Source: Pedobacter sp. PLR (GTDB lineage: Bacteria; Bacteroidota; Bacteroidia; Sphingobacteriales; Sphingobacteriaceae). Taken from it: a DNA stretch of 64,000 nucleotides. The notes beneath the pieces are model-generated. The model saw nothing but the letters and a program-made list of their open reading frames with translations. It had not been told where the DNA came from and did no database searches. The DNA lies in contig NZ_JAPIVQ010000008.1 of assembly GCF_026239675.1 (NCBI RefSeq), positions 218,131-282,130 on the forward strand. Reading direction: 5' to 3'. Both the position numbers and the translations under genes were made by a program. Below are positions 42,585-52,041 of this stretch, one piece after another (the stretch's first letter is position 1; each line of letters starts with the position of its first letter).

Positions 42585-42923
42585 ATGGCAATCGGAGAAT
42601 TAATCGCATCCTACAGGGAAAAAAACGGACTTTCACAACAGAAAGTTGCTGATTACCTGAATATCAAAAGAGAATCCCTAAGCTATTATGAAAACAATGA
42701 GCGCGAAGCGCCCCTTGATGTCCTTGAGCGCCTGGCTGATTTATATGGCGCAGACCTCACTGACTTCTTTGAGACCGACCCGCAGCTAATCCAGAATAAC
42801 ATCGCCTTCGCCTTCCGAGCTGAAGAGATACAGGACGGCGACCTTCCACACCTTGAATCCTTCCGAAAGGTGGTAAAGAACTATTTTAAGATCTGTAAGC
42901 TCGAAGAAAAAAATGTCAGTTAA
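42585..42923 (+). CDS. XRE-family antitoxin-like regulator
   Basis: 112 aa. HTH at residues 5-60 (LIASYREKNGLSQQKVADYLNI, ESLSYYENNEREAP). The C-terminal half is helical and ends in LEEKNVS. The stop codon overlaps the start of the following ImmA/IrrE gene by 11 nt. Together with the two next genes it makes an overlapping three-gene unit. The HTH protein would be the repressor or antitoxin that is cut or released by the protease; that role is inferred from ImmR/ImmA and IrrE/DdrO pairs. Confidence 0.82.
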   Translation: MAIGELIASYREKNGLSQQKVADYLNIKRESLSYYENNEREAPLDVLERLADLYGADLTDFFETDPQLIQNNIAFAFRAEEIQDGDLPHLESFRKVVKNYFKICKLEEKNVS

Positions 42924-43644
42924 CTATATCCTACAGAATACTGCAGCCAAGTTCCGCGCCCAGAACGGCATTGGCCCATGTGACCCGATTATATTAAAAA
43001 GCCTTTTGCTGAAACTTGGCGTAATGGCCATGTTCAAGCCACTCTCGGACAAATTCTCGGGAATGGCGATCAAGAACGGCGGCTTTAAATGTATGCTTAT
43101 CAACTCCAACCACAGGGTTAGCAAACAGAACTTTACAATCGCTCACGAACTCTACCACCTTTTCATACAGACCGACTTTACCTCGGAAGTATCCAGCGCG
43201 GGCAAATTTGATAAAACAGACAAGAACGAATATAGTGCGGACTGCTTTGCAGCCTATCTTTTGATGCCCGAAGAAGGGGTAATCAGTTTGATACCCGAAG
43301 CAGAGCTGACCAAGAACAAAATCACTTTAGCAACAATCGTAAAGATCGAGCAGTATTTCGCCTGCAGTAGGGCATCTGTACTTTTCAGGCTGAGCGAGAT
43401 CGGACTGATCGAATTCAAAAAATACACTTCGATGCTTGAAAATGTTAAGCAGACAGCAATAATGCTCGGTTATGATGGCGACCTATACAATCCGGGGAAC
43501 CACAACCTTGTGATCAGCAATTATGGCGAAAAAGCAAAGGCACTGTTTGATAGGGAGGTAATTTCAGAGTCCCATTTCATCAGCCTGATGGGCGACATCG
43601 GCGTTGATATTACCAATATCACCACTGGCCATGAGCATGAGTAA
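42913..43644 (+). CDS. ImmA/IrrE-family metallopeptidase
   Basis: 243 aa. The zinc motif is TIAHELYHLF (H78, E79, H82), with the third ligand Glu106 in NEYSADCFAAYLLMPE, exactly the COG2856 pattern. Family members cut XRE-type repressors (ImmA cuts ImmR; IrrE cuts DdrO). The neighbouring XRE gene is the expected substrate. The PIN-like gene starts 14 nt before this stop, so the three genes are translationally coupled. Confidence 0.9.
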   Translation: MSVNYILQNTAAKFRAQNGIGPCDPIILKSLLLKLGVMAMFKPLSDKFSGMAIKNGGFKCMLINSNHRVSKQNFTIAHELYHLFIQTDFTSEVSSAGKFDKTDKNEYSADCFAAYLLMPEEGVISLIPEAELTKNKITLATIVKIEQYFACSRASVLFRLSEIGLIEFKKYTSMLENVKQTAIMLGYDGDLYNPGNHNLVISNYGEKAKALFDREVISESHFISLMGDIGVDITNITTGHEHE

Positions 43645-44164
43645 TGCAGCCCCTTTGATCCTGCTCGACTCCGATGTGATCAGGCACTTTATCAGCGGAG
43701 GACTCCTTGAAAACCTCCCAGCCATATATGCAGGACGGTTTATTATCTTAGACAAGGTAAAAAAAGAAATCTGCAGGTCTTCATCAATCCGGCCAATAGT
43801 TGAATTATTTATTCAAAACCACAACATCCATGTGATGCCATTTCCTACAGATATGAATATCATCATGGAGTACGCCTACCTCCATCGCGAATTTGGTGAA
43901 GGAGAAAGCGCCTGTATGGCTGTTGCCAAGCACCAAAATAAGTTCATTGCCAGCAGCAACCTCAAGGACATCGAAAAATTCTGCACTAAAAATTGTATTA
44001 CCTACCTGACCACTATGGACATCCTGGACCAGGGCCTGAAGGATGGTCACTTTAATAAGGGGCAGTGTGACCAGTTCATATTTGACGTACTGGCTAAGGG
44101 CAGTAAGCTTCCTTTTGGTACAATGGATGAATACCACAAAAGCAAACTAAGTAAATCTGCCTGA
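43631..44164 (+). CDS. PIN-like nuclease-domain protein
   Basis: 177 aa from ATG at 43631 (an in-frame start 27 nt upstream lies deeper in the protease gene). Acidic residues sit where PIN nucleases keep metal ligands: LLDSDVIRHF (D13, D15), KVKKEICRSS, FGEGESACMAVAK and SSNLKDIEKFC. PIN proteins cut RNA and are the toxin of VapBC modules. Here it is the third gene after XRE and ImmA/IrrE, a grouping reported as a putative toxin-antitoxin class. A terminator follows. The toxin role is inferred. Confidence 0.72.
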   Translation: MSMSNAAPLILLDSDVIRHFISGGLLENLPAIYAGRFIILDKVKKEICRSSSIRPIVELFIQNHNIHVMPFPTDMNIIMEYAYLHREFGEGESACMAVAKHQNKFIASSNLKDIEKFCTKNCITYLTTMDILDQGLKDGHFNKGQCDQFIFDVLAKGSKLPFGTMDEYHKSKLSKSA

Positions 44165-44206
44165 ACCATGTAGATACCTGCTGCCATCTAGACTTTTGGC
44201 TAACTT

Positions 44207-44233
44207 AGCCTTTAAATCATAAATCTAAAGGCT
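44207..44233 (+). terminator. Terminator after the PIN-like gene
   Basis: AGCCTTTA/TAAAGGCT stem with an 11-nt loop followed by TTTCTT. Confidence 0.7.
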
Positions 44234-44262
44234 TTTCTTGTAGCGGTATGCTTATGCAGGTT

Positions 44263-46146
44263 TCATTTTTCTAAGATTGATTTAATCCGTTCTTCTATTT
44301 CATCGTTCATACTTCCGGTAACCCGCATCAGGATTTTTCCGTTCTGATCAAGCAACAGTTTAGTAGGGTAACCCGTAATTCCATATTCAGCAATAATGCT
44401 TGCTGCTCCTGTTCCTTCATCGTCCAAAACATGTACCCAGTTAACATCGTCCTTTTTAATGGCAGCAAGCCAGGCTGTCCTGTTTTTAGTTACATCTTTG
44501 CTGTTTTCCCTGGCTACAGCCACAATCTCCAGTCCTTTGTCTTTATATTTTTCATAAAGCTGCTTTAATTGCGGATGTGATTCCCGGCAAACCATGCACC
44601 AGCTCCCCCAAAAATCAAGCAATACCAACTTGCCCCGGTAATCGCTGAGTTTAACCGGCCGGCCATGCTGATCTTTCCGGCTAAAGTTTTTTGCTGTTTT
44701 CCCGGTCGGCGTTACCGTCGCCCGTTCAGTTCTCTCCTTTATGACCAGGCCCGTTTTAGTGTTCTTCATACGGTCAGTCAACTGCTGATAAGCTCTGGCA
44801 TAGCCATCCACGGTATACGCTAGTTCCAGGTCGTTCAATTGATACAAACTGACATAGGAATCCGGATGCGCTACAATAAACTTTTGTGTCATTTTCCTTT
44901 TCTCATTGGACAACGGAACACCCTTTTCAAGTAGGATATTATAAATGGCATCCTTGTCCTTAGGATACTCCAGCTTATCCATTTCCAGGAGCATGGCCCG
45001 TTCACCGATATCTGTTTCTAAAATGGCTTTTAAGGCAGCATAGTCTTCACGAATATCCTGCTCAGTGATGTTTTCTTTGGAAAGGACAGTCAGTATATCA
45101 TTCATTTTTAATAAAGACAGCTCCGCAGGTACAGATTCCTTCAGTTTCTCCCTTAAGAATTCTCTTTCCTGATCAGGACGAATAATCTTTCCATCGGGAT
45201 CTATCAAAAAACCGTTAGGAATCATGGTGACATCATATAGTTGAGCGGCTTTATTTACCGGAACATTCAGGTCTGCAACCTGCAGCCATGGAACATTGTC
45301 TTCCTTGATGGCTTTTAACCATGCAGATTGATCTTTATCTAAAGATACCGCCAGAATAACGAACTTTCCTGTAGCATTAAACTCATTGTAGATTTCTAAC
45401 AGTTTTGGCTGTGCTGCTCGGCATGGCTTACACCAGCTGGCCCAGAAGTCCAGCAGCACATACTTGCCCCGAAAATCGGAAAGCTTAACTGGGTGTCCCT
45501 CCTGATCCCGGAGCGTAAAATCCGGCGCCATTTGCCCCGGTCGGATCGCCATGGAAGTCTTTACTGCCATGCCCAGCTCTTTTCCCATTTTGGTTTGTTT
45601 TAACGCAGTTGATAGTTTAGGATAAGCGGTAATTACGGTACTGTCTCTTGCCCCAATGAGGTACAACCATTCCAGGCTCACTCTTGAGGCAGGATGAGCA
45701 TCTACAAAACCTGCCATTGCTTTAAGTTCAGCAAATACCTTGTTGCCTGATAAATTTCTCATCAGTTTTAACCGCATCTGGTTATCTATGTTGAGCGGCG
45801 TGCCCCAGATTTTACATGTGACCAGGGAATCTTTCCCTTCAATGCGGACTACCCCGTTCTCCAGGTAAACAGTTTGCGCATCCAATTGATCATCCATAGG
45901 CAGGAAGCCTGCATGGCCCAAAACCAATGATGCTTCCACAGGTTCTTCGAGGGTACCTGAAAACTCAAATGTACCATTCTTCAAACGACAGGAGTCCACA
46001 ATCATCTTTGGACCAATCTGATAGACCAGATAAGCCTTCGTTTTGAGAGAAGTGCCACCGACTGTTCCTTTTATTTTAAATTTCTGCGACTGGCAAATCC
46101 CAAAAACAGGGATAGCCAGCGCAAGTAAGAGTAAGGTCCTTTTCAT
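44263..46146 (-). CDS. TlpA-like thiol-disulfide oxidoreductase with two thioredoxin domains
   Basis: 627 aa from ATG at 46146; the longer frame begins inside the preceding gene. Signal peptide LLLLALAIPVFGICQS. A DUF4369-like region leads to a first thioredoxin domain (FRGKYVLLDFWASWCKPCRAAQP), then a helical middle and a second domain (YRGKLVLLDFWGSWCMVCRESHP). The two active sites differ, CKPC and CMVC. These proteins keep disulfides correct in periplasmic or surface proteins. It is the last gene of the SusC/SusD operon. A domain duplication of this kind is unusual. Confidence 0.85.
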   Translation of the reverse strand: MKRTLLLLALAIPVFGICQSQKFKIKGTVGGTSLKTKAYLVYQIGPKMIVDSCRLKNGTFEFSGTLEEPVEASLVLGHAGFLPMDDQLDAQTVYLENGVVRIEGKDSLVTCKIWGTPLNIDNQMRLKLMRNLSGNKVFAELKAMAGFVDAHPASRVSLEWLYLIGARDSTVITAYPKLSTALKQTKMGKELGMAVKTSMAIRPGQMAPDFTLRDQEGHPVKLSDFRGKYVLLDFWASWCKPCRAAQPKLLEIYNEFNATGKFVILAVSLDKDQSAWLKAIKEDNVPWLQVADLNVPVNKAAQLYDVTMIPNGFLIDPDGKIIRPDQEREFLREKLKESVPAELSLLKMNDILTVLSKENITEQDIREDYAALKAILETDIGERAMLLEMDKLEYPKDKDAIYNILLEKGVPLSNEKRKMTQKFIVAHPDSYVSLYQLNDLELAYTVDGYARAYQQLTDRMKNTKTGLVIKERTERATVTPTGKTAKNFSRKDQHGRPVKLSDYRGKLVLLDFWGSWCMVCRESHPQLKQLYEKYKDKGLEIVAVARENSKDVTKNRTAWLAAIKKDDVNWVHVLDDEGTGAASIIAEYGITGYPTKLLLDQNGKILMRVTGSMNDEIEERIKSILEK

Positions 46147-46153
46147 ATATCTC

Positions 46154-46984
46154 TTATTTTGAATTTCCAATAGCCTGTAAATCCACATTATACTTTACCT
46201 TATAATAGTTCGTGATCATGTTGTATTTAAATCTAAACCTTCCTTCCGGATCATTATCTAAAGTGAAAACTGCATTTTCCAGTTCCTCAGCTGTATGCGT
46301 AACAATCGCTGCTATATATCCCAGAAAATCATCAGTGGCATTCATTCCATTAGAATAATGGAATACACCATACTGATTTTTGTTGAATTCCATCACCATA
46401 GAATAATCTGTTGCGGCAGCAAAGGAAGGTGGAAGCTCCATCTTTTTGGTGTTGATGGCCTGCTGCCAATAGGCTACATGCATGTCCGTTTTTAGATCCA
46501 CTAATTCCTGATCTGTCAACTGACTGAAGCGGCGACTGGTTTGTCCGAATGTAAAATGGCTAAAAGTGCTGATTGCAGGAATAGGCGTAGCCAGCGTATC
46601 CGGCAGTTTAACGACTCTTATTCTGGATGACAATAAAATTTTGTAGGGTAGCGTAAGCTTCAAAAATCCCTCATTATAAAAGCTAAACAGCTTTTTATCC
46701 AATACGTCTAAGGATTGTTCCACATAGTCCTGATCGCCTTGATCGGCCACATATAAAATATCATCAGTAATGTTCCATCGAAAATCCTTACTACTAAATT
46801 TATACAAAATATAAGTACCATACTTATTGTAAAAATCGAGGATCTTATGATCATATGGATGATTTCCTTGTGGAAGCTGATACTCAGGCTGTATAGTATC
46901 CGGCTTAATCACCGGTTCCTTCTTACATCCCAGTATCGATATGATCATAAAGGATAGTACAGGAAATAATAGTTTTAGTTTCAT
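46154..46984 (-). CDS. Substrate import-associated metallohydrolase-like lipoprotein (degenerate site)
   Basis: 276 aa from ATG at 46984. Lipobox ISILGCKKE places it on the envelope. The part after the signal (LDFYNKYGTYILYKFSSKDFRW) matches the SusC/SusD-linked zinc metallohydrolase lipoprotein family. At the place where that family has HExxH the sequence reads THTAEELEN, so the zinc site seems lost. It follows SusD by 10 nt and precedes the two-thioredoxin gene by 7 nt. A structural or binding role is likely; the family match was made by eye. Confidence 0.65.
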   Translation of the reverse strand: MKLKLLFPVLSFMIISILGCKKEPVIKPDTIQPEYQLPQGNHPYDHKILDFYNKYGTYILYKFSSKDFRWNITDDILYVADQGDQDYVEQSLDVLDKKLFSFYNEGFLKLTLPYKILLSSRIRVVKLPDTLATPIPAISTFSHFTFGQTSRRFSQLTDQELVDLKTDMHVAYWQQAINTKKMELPPSFAAATDYSMVMEFNKNQYGVFHYSNGMNATDDFLGYIAAIVTHTAEELENAVFTLDNDPEGRFRFKYNMITNYYKVKYNVDLQAIGNSK

Positions 46985-46994
46985 ATTCTGCTGC

Positions 46995-48443
46995 TTATTG
47001 TCCGACACGAATGGCAGGCTTAGGGTTATCAACCAGATTTTTATTTAGGATCAGGCCCTCTTTGGGTATCTGCATCAGATAAGCCGGGTCATGATCCTGG
47101 AGCACATATTTTAACTTTTGTCCTTCACTTTCATAATAAGAATGGCTGATGGAGGGCATACCATGGCGTCGCAAGTCGAACCATCGGTGCTGTTCTTCTT
47201 CAAAAAACTCCCTGCGTTTTTCATCATAACACTTCTGTAGCAGATCATCAGCATCAACACTCAAAAGATCTTTATATTGAGCAGTAGAGAACCGTTTCTT
47301 TCGCAGGGTATTTAAATCATTTAAAGCCAGCTGTGCATCCGCAGCCCCCCCCTCTTTATTTAATTGGGCATAAGCTTCCGCTCTGTTCAAAAAAGCTTCA
47401 GATACCCTTAAGGACTGTGCCGTTCTATTGAAACCGACCTGATATTGTACCCTTTTAATTGATCTCGCAGCCTTGATATAGACGCTCCGCCTCAAATCCC
47501 CATCTTCATATAGAGAAAGCAAGCTTGCCGAAAGCTGGTAATTATCCCGCTCACTATTCCCCCCATCAAAGGTCACATCATCTTGTTTTCCAAATGCCCA
47601 TATCGTTTCCGGATTATCGCTTCTGATCACAGGTTTATTGTTCTGATCAGGCGTACCCCAACCATTCAGATCAACAAGCGTAGATTTATTGTTGATCACC
47701 TCAGTAGCAGCTTCTATTACTTTCTTCCAGTTGCCCATATACAAATTCACCCTTGAGCTTAGCAAATAGCCCGATAGATAATTGATGCGATAAATGCCAT
47801 TGTCTTTTCTGTATTTTTCCAGGAGCGGGATTCCTTTTCCAAGATCATCCAGAATCTGCTGATACACCTCTTTTACCGTATTACGCTTTTTCCCTTCCAG
47901 AGATACGCCTGATTTAATGATCAAAGGCACTCCCGGGTCCAGATCCGGAGCAGATAGTTTATCCGTATAGGGTTTACCATAAAGGTTTACAAGTTTAAAA
48001 TAATAAAATGCCCGAAGCAGATAGGCTTGTCCATTTAAATTATCTTTGGCGGCCTGCTCTCCACTAACCTTACCCGAGTAATCCAGCGCTACATTACAGA
48101 TCTGGATCAATTTGTAATAATTTACCCAGGGAGAACTATTCCAGTCAATTCCGTACAACGATTGCTCCTGATCCGGCTGCCAGGTGTACACATAATAGGA
48201 GGCTTTGGTCCCAAAAAAAAAACCATGGTGTTCCTTGTCATCATCATAGAAGACAGGAATGCAGCCTACCGCTTTGTCAACGCCCTGGTACCCCTCTCCC
48301 AATAACAATTCATTTAAAGATTCTACTGTTTTTGGAATGACTTCTGTCTGAGATTGTTCCTCCAGAAATTTCTTGCAGGATAAGGATATCAGACAAAAAA
48401 ACAGAAGGCATAATACAGGTATATATTTTTTCACGTCTTTCAT
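46995..48443 (-). CDS. SusD/RagB-family nutrient-binding lipoprotein
   Basis: 482 aa. Lipobox SLSCKKFLEE marks outer-membrane anchoring. TPR-like helices and signature segments include YLLRAFYYFKLVNLYGKPYTD, YFKL-type helices, and the C-terminal EKRREFFEEEQHRWFDLRRHG. SusD proteins form a lid on the SusC barrel and bind oligosaccharides or peptides. It lies 9 nt after SusC. No glycoside hydrolase is in the operon; the thioredoxin and metallohydrolase-like partners suggest a peptide or metal-related substrate, which is inference. Confidence 0.93.
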   Translation of the reverse strand: MKDVKKYIPVLCLLFFCLISLSCKKFLEEQSQTEVIPKTVESLNELLLGEGYQGVDKAVGCIPVFYDDDKEHHGFFFGTKASYYVYTWQPDQEQSLYGIDWNSSPWVNYYKLIQICNVALDYSGKVSGEQAAKDNLNGQAYLLRAFYYFKLVNLYGKPYTDKLSAPDLDPGVPLIIKSGVSLEGKKRNTVKEVYQQILDDLGKGIPLLEKYRKDNGIYRINYLSGYLLSSRVNLYMGNWKKVIEAATEVINNKSTLVDLNGWGTPDQNNKPVIRSDNPETIWAFGKQDDVTFDGGNSERDNYQLSASLLSLYEDGDLRRSVYIKAARSIKRVQYQVGFNRTAQSLRVSEAFLNRAEAYAQLNKEGGAADAQLALNDLNTLRKKRFSTAQYKDLLSVDADDLLQKCYDEKRREFFEEEQHRWFDLRRHGMPSISHSYYESEGQKLKYVLQDHDPAYLMQIPKEGLILNKNLVDNPKPAIRVGQ

Positions 48444-48452
48444 AATTATTTA

Positions 48453-51400
48453 TTAAAATGACAAACTAAGTCCAAGGTTAAAAGCAGGCACAATTGGTAA
48501 GGCTGTAGTACCTACTCCATCCGTCTCCGGATCCTGACCCCTTAATTTTTTATCAGCAATTACAAAAAGATTAGTTGCTGTAGCCGTTACAGACATCTGT
48601 TTGATTCTGGCTCGTTTCAACCAGCCTGCCGGCAAAGAATACCCCAGGTTCATGGAACGGCACCTCAGGAAATCTCCTGAAACCAGGTTCAGATCTGAAT
48701 GGTCATACAGATAATAGCGGCTATAGCGGTTAGCGTAGGAAACCTCAACCTGCTGATCCGCTTGCACATAACTCACAAATCCAGGTATATTTGTAAAAGC
48801 TTCATCGCCTGGTTTGCGCCAGCGCTGTTCAAAAATGGCCGGCATATTCTGGTCAGGCATCGGGATAAACTGATTATCACCTGCATACATCGCGTTTAAC
48901 AACCGCTTACTGCCCAAACTAAAGGCAAATGAAACCCCCATTGAAAATGCCTTATACCTTATAGAAGTTGTCAGCCCTCCTGAAATATCGGGCACACGAT
49001 TACCACCGATCACCAGCGCATCCATAAAGGTCCTGTCCAGATAAGAGCTACCATCATCAATCTTATTGAAAAGAGGCATTCCGTATTTTGGATCCAGTCC
49101 TTTATAAGAGACAACGTAGAAAGTGCCGGCGGGCTGTCCGGTTACCTGTGCAGTACCATTGAGATAATCGTTTAGGGTATAGGGGATCTCACTTACACCT
49201 TGCTCTACCTTGTTAAAGTTTTTAGATACATTGACAGATACTGACCAGTCAAAGTTGGAACCGCGAATAGGATTTAAATTAAGATTGGCTTCGTAGCCAT
49301 GATTACGCATATTGCCTCCGTTTAGGTACATGGTCGAAATCCCATATTCCAAAGGCACTTTCCGGCTGGTGATGATATCAGATCCTCTTTTATCATAATA
49401 AGCGATCGTAAAGTCTGCAAATGAGTTGAACAAGGAAGCATGTAGTTCCATATTATAAGAGCGGGTCTTCTCCCATCGCAAATCAGGATATGGCAATGAC
49501 TTCAGTTTAAGAATGTACTGTCTGGCTGCCGCATCAATTGGCGACCCTCCCTCCGGGATACTGGCAATAAGGTCTGGTCCTACACTGGTCACCACATTTC
49601 CCTGAAACCCATAGGATGCTTTCAGATCTAATGCATTGATCACTTTGCCGTCTTTCAACCATGGCTCTTCAATCATGTTCCAGCGTGCGGCGATACTCCA
49701 GACAGGTAAAAACCGACTGTTGGAATATTGCCCGAACCGGTTAGAGGCATCCGTACGGATATTGGCATTCAGGATGTATTTATCTGCAAAACTATAGGAG
49801 GCCGAAACAAATGCCGAAAGCGCATTGTCTACAGTATTTGTTTTTCTAGGAGCAAAGAAAAAATAAGAATTTGGCAGTTGAACAAATGATTCACCCTTAT
49901 CCTTAAGATATCCTGGTACGCGTTCAGAGAAACCGTTATACTTTACAGACCTCATTTCATGGCCGGCAAAAATGTTGACCTGATCACGTTCGCCAAAAAC
50001 ACGTTTGGTATACTCCATAGAATTACGAATGGTATAATTATAACTGGTGATGTGATCAGTCGCCATGGTCCCGCCGAATGGTAAAGACGACGACTGTTCT
50101 TCTATTCCTCCCGGAACCACGCTTCCGTAATCGTAGCCACGGCTGTTGGCTATGTAGTTGCTGCGTTCCGTAGCGTATTGTTCTGCATTGGATTGCTGGG
50201 AATTGACACCCAACACGGAATTGAACCTAAGCCCGTCTATAATGCGGTAGTTAAGTGTAAAACTTGCATTAATCTCGGTGACTTTTACAGTGCTTCCACT
50301 TTCATTTATTTCATTTTTTAAGTTGTAGCTCAGCAGAGTTCCGTTCCCCTGAGTATCATAAGTTGGCGTACGGGTGGGATAAAAAACATCTGGACCTATT
50401 GTTCTGCTTGTTTTTAAAGCATAATCCAGTGGATTTAACTGAAAATAACCATTGGAATTACGCTGGTTACCAGTCAAACTAAAATCAAGTTTGAGCCGGC
50501 TGCTAAGGTCTGCATTCAGCCCCAGTTTCCCACCGACTCTGTTTTGCCAATCCTCTTTTGCACTGCCTTTACTATTGTCGTACGACAAAGAGGAATAATA
50601 CCTTACCTTTTCTGATCCACCGGATAGATTTACATTGTGTGACATATTAAGGGAATTCTGAAACAGTACATCAAACCAATTGGTGTTGATCGTTTCAAAA
50701 TGTGCCACTTGTTTCTGAAACTCTGCCTCTGTAATTTTTCTATTCATCAAATCCTGAAATGCACCTTCATAGGAGATATTAAATGGAACGCCGGGATAGA
50801 AAAGTCCGTCTTCATAAATTTCCCTTGAAAACCGGACTCTTTGCTGAGAATTCATCATCTTCATCCCGGAATAGGATGGCTTTTGGATATAACCGGTATT
50901 AAAATTATAGCTGACTACGGGTTTACCGCTCAGTCCTTTGCGTGTAGTAACCACAATTACCCCGTTAGCAGCCCTTGTTCCATATATAGCCGTTGCCGAA
51001 GCATCCTTTAAAAAAGTAATACTTTCAATATCGTTCACATTCAGACCACTCATAGAATTACCTATTAAACTGGCTTTGGAATAGGCGCTTTCTTTACCCA
51101 GAATCATGTCCATCAGGGATGGGTTTGTACCCATCACATTATCAGGATTGCCGCCATCAGGATTCTCTCTTACAATCCCATCAACCACCCAGATCGGATT
51201 CGCATTCCCCAATAAAGTAGAGGTTCCCCTTAAACGCAATTTTGGCACTGCATTCGGACTTCCTGATGTATTTATGACCGAAAGCCCCGGTACTTTCCCC
51301 TGAAGCATCGCGGTGATATTTGGCACCCCCGGCGTTTTTATATCCGCCGCCTTCAGGGTAAAAGTTGAACTGGCAGACAGGCGCTTACTCACTTCCTGAT

Positions 51401-52010
51401 AACCGGTTACCACGACCTCTTCCATCTCATTTTGAAGGGGTTTCAGTTTAATGTTAACTATTTCTCCCGGCTGTGGTTTCAGTGTTTTTTTTTCAAAACC
51501 AACATAAGAAAAAGAGATAGAATTTCCCTCTTCTATATCAATCGAAAATCTCCCGTTTTCATCCGTCTGAACTTGCCTCTGCTCACCGGTTATACTGATA
51601 TTAACCAATGACAGCGGTATGCCGATATTGTCCGACACCTGCCCTTTAATGACCCTGGTGGTTTTTCTGATCTCCTCCTGTTCATCTTTCGGTCCGATCA
51701 CCAGTACATCATCCTGCAGTACAAAAGTAAGGACAGATCCTTTCAACAAACGTCTGACCACGGTTTTCAAGTCTTCATTACTGGCTGCAAAGTTCATACG
51801 TGGCGCTTTCTGCACCAGCTCATGGTTATATACAATTCTAACAGATGTTTGCTTCATAATGGATTGAAGAATGCTCTCCAATGTACCATTACGTACATTT
51901 AACGTAACTTTATTACTGTTTTTCTGCTGCGCAGAAGCTGGCAGCAAAAAAACAATAAGAAACAAGGCACTGTAAATGACAGTACGGATTATTCCATAAA
52001 AATTATTCAT
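48453..52010 (-). CDS. SusC/RagA-family TonB-dependent receptor with STN domain
   Basis: 1185 aa. Signal peptide IYSALFLIVFLLPASAQQ. An STN domain (VTLNVRNGTLESILQSIMKQTS) for signalling to FecR is followed by a carboxypeptidase-D-like domain (VIKGQVSDNIGIPLSLVNI), a SusC plug (LQGKVPGLSVINTSGSPN, IWVVDGIVR, DASATAIYGTRAANGVIVVTT) and a 22-strand barrel ending LGLSLSF. It imports a bulky substrate across the outer membrane. The STN domain fits control by the FecR/ECF sigma pair encoded upstream. Confidence 0.95.
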   Translation of the reverse strand: MNNFYGIIRTVIYSALFLIVFLLPASAQQKNSNKVTLNVRNGTLESILQSIMKQTSVRIVYNHELVQKAPRMNFAASNEDLKTVVRRLLKGSVLTFVLQDDVLVIGPKDEQEEIRKTTRVIKGQVSDNIGIPLSLVNISITGEQRQVQTDENGRFSIDIEEGNSISFSYVGFEKKTLKPQPGEIVNIKLKPLQNEMEEVVVTGYQEVSKRLSASSTFTLKAADIKTPGVPNITAMLQGKVPGLSVINTSGSPNAVPKLRLRGTSTLLGNANPIWVVDGIVRENPDGGNPDNVMGTNPSLMDMILGKESAYSKASLIGNSMSGLNVNDIESITFLKDASATAIYGTRAANGVIVVTTRKGLSGKPVVSYNFNTGYIQKPSYSGMKMMNSQQRVRFSREIYEDGLFYPGVPFNISYEGAFQDLMNRKITEAEFQKQVAHFETINTNWFDVLFQNSLNMSHNVNLSGGSEKVRYYSSLSYDNSKGSAKEDWQNRVGGKLGLNADLSSRLKLDFSLTGNQRNSNGYFQLNPLDYALKTSRTIGPDVFYPTRTPTYDTQGNGTLLSYNLKNEINESGSTVKVTEINASFTLNYRIIDGLRFNSVLGVNSQQSNAEQYATERSNYIANSRGYDYGSVVPGGIEEQSSSLPFGGTMATDHITSYNYTIRNSMEYTKRVFGERDQVNIFAGHEMRSVKYNGFSERVPGYLKDKGESFVQLPNSYFFFAPRKTNTVDNALSAFVSASYSFADKYILNANIRTDASNRFGQYSNSRFLPVWSIAARWNMIEEPWLKDGKVINALDLKASYGFQGNVVTSVGPDLIASIPEGGSPIDAAARQYILKLKSLPYPDLRWEKTRSYNMELHASLFNSFADFTIAYYDKRGSDIITSRKVPLEYGISTMYLNGGNMRNHGYEANLNLNPIRGSNFDWSVSVNVSKNFNKVEQGVSEIPYTLNDYLNGTAQVTGQPAGTFYVVSYKGLDPKYGMPLFNKIDDGSSYLDRTFMDALVIGGNRVPDISGGLTTSIRYKAFSMGVSFAFSLGSKRLLNAMYAGDNQFIPMPDQNMPAIFEQRWRKPGDEAFTNIPGFVSYVQADQQVEVSYANRYSRYYLYDHSDLNLVSGDFLRCRSMNLGYSLPAGWLKRARIKQMSVTATATNLFVIADKKLRGQDPETDGVGTTALPIVPAFNLGLSLSF

Positions 52011-52041
52011 TAGTTTGGTTTGGTTTGGTTTGGAAGGTAGA

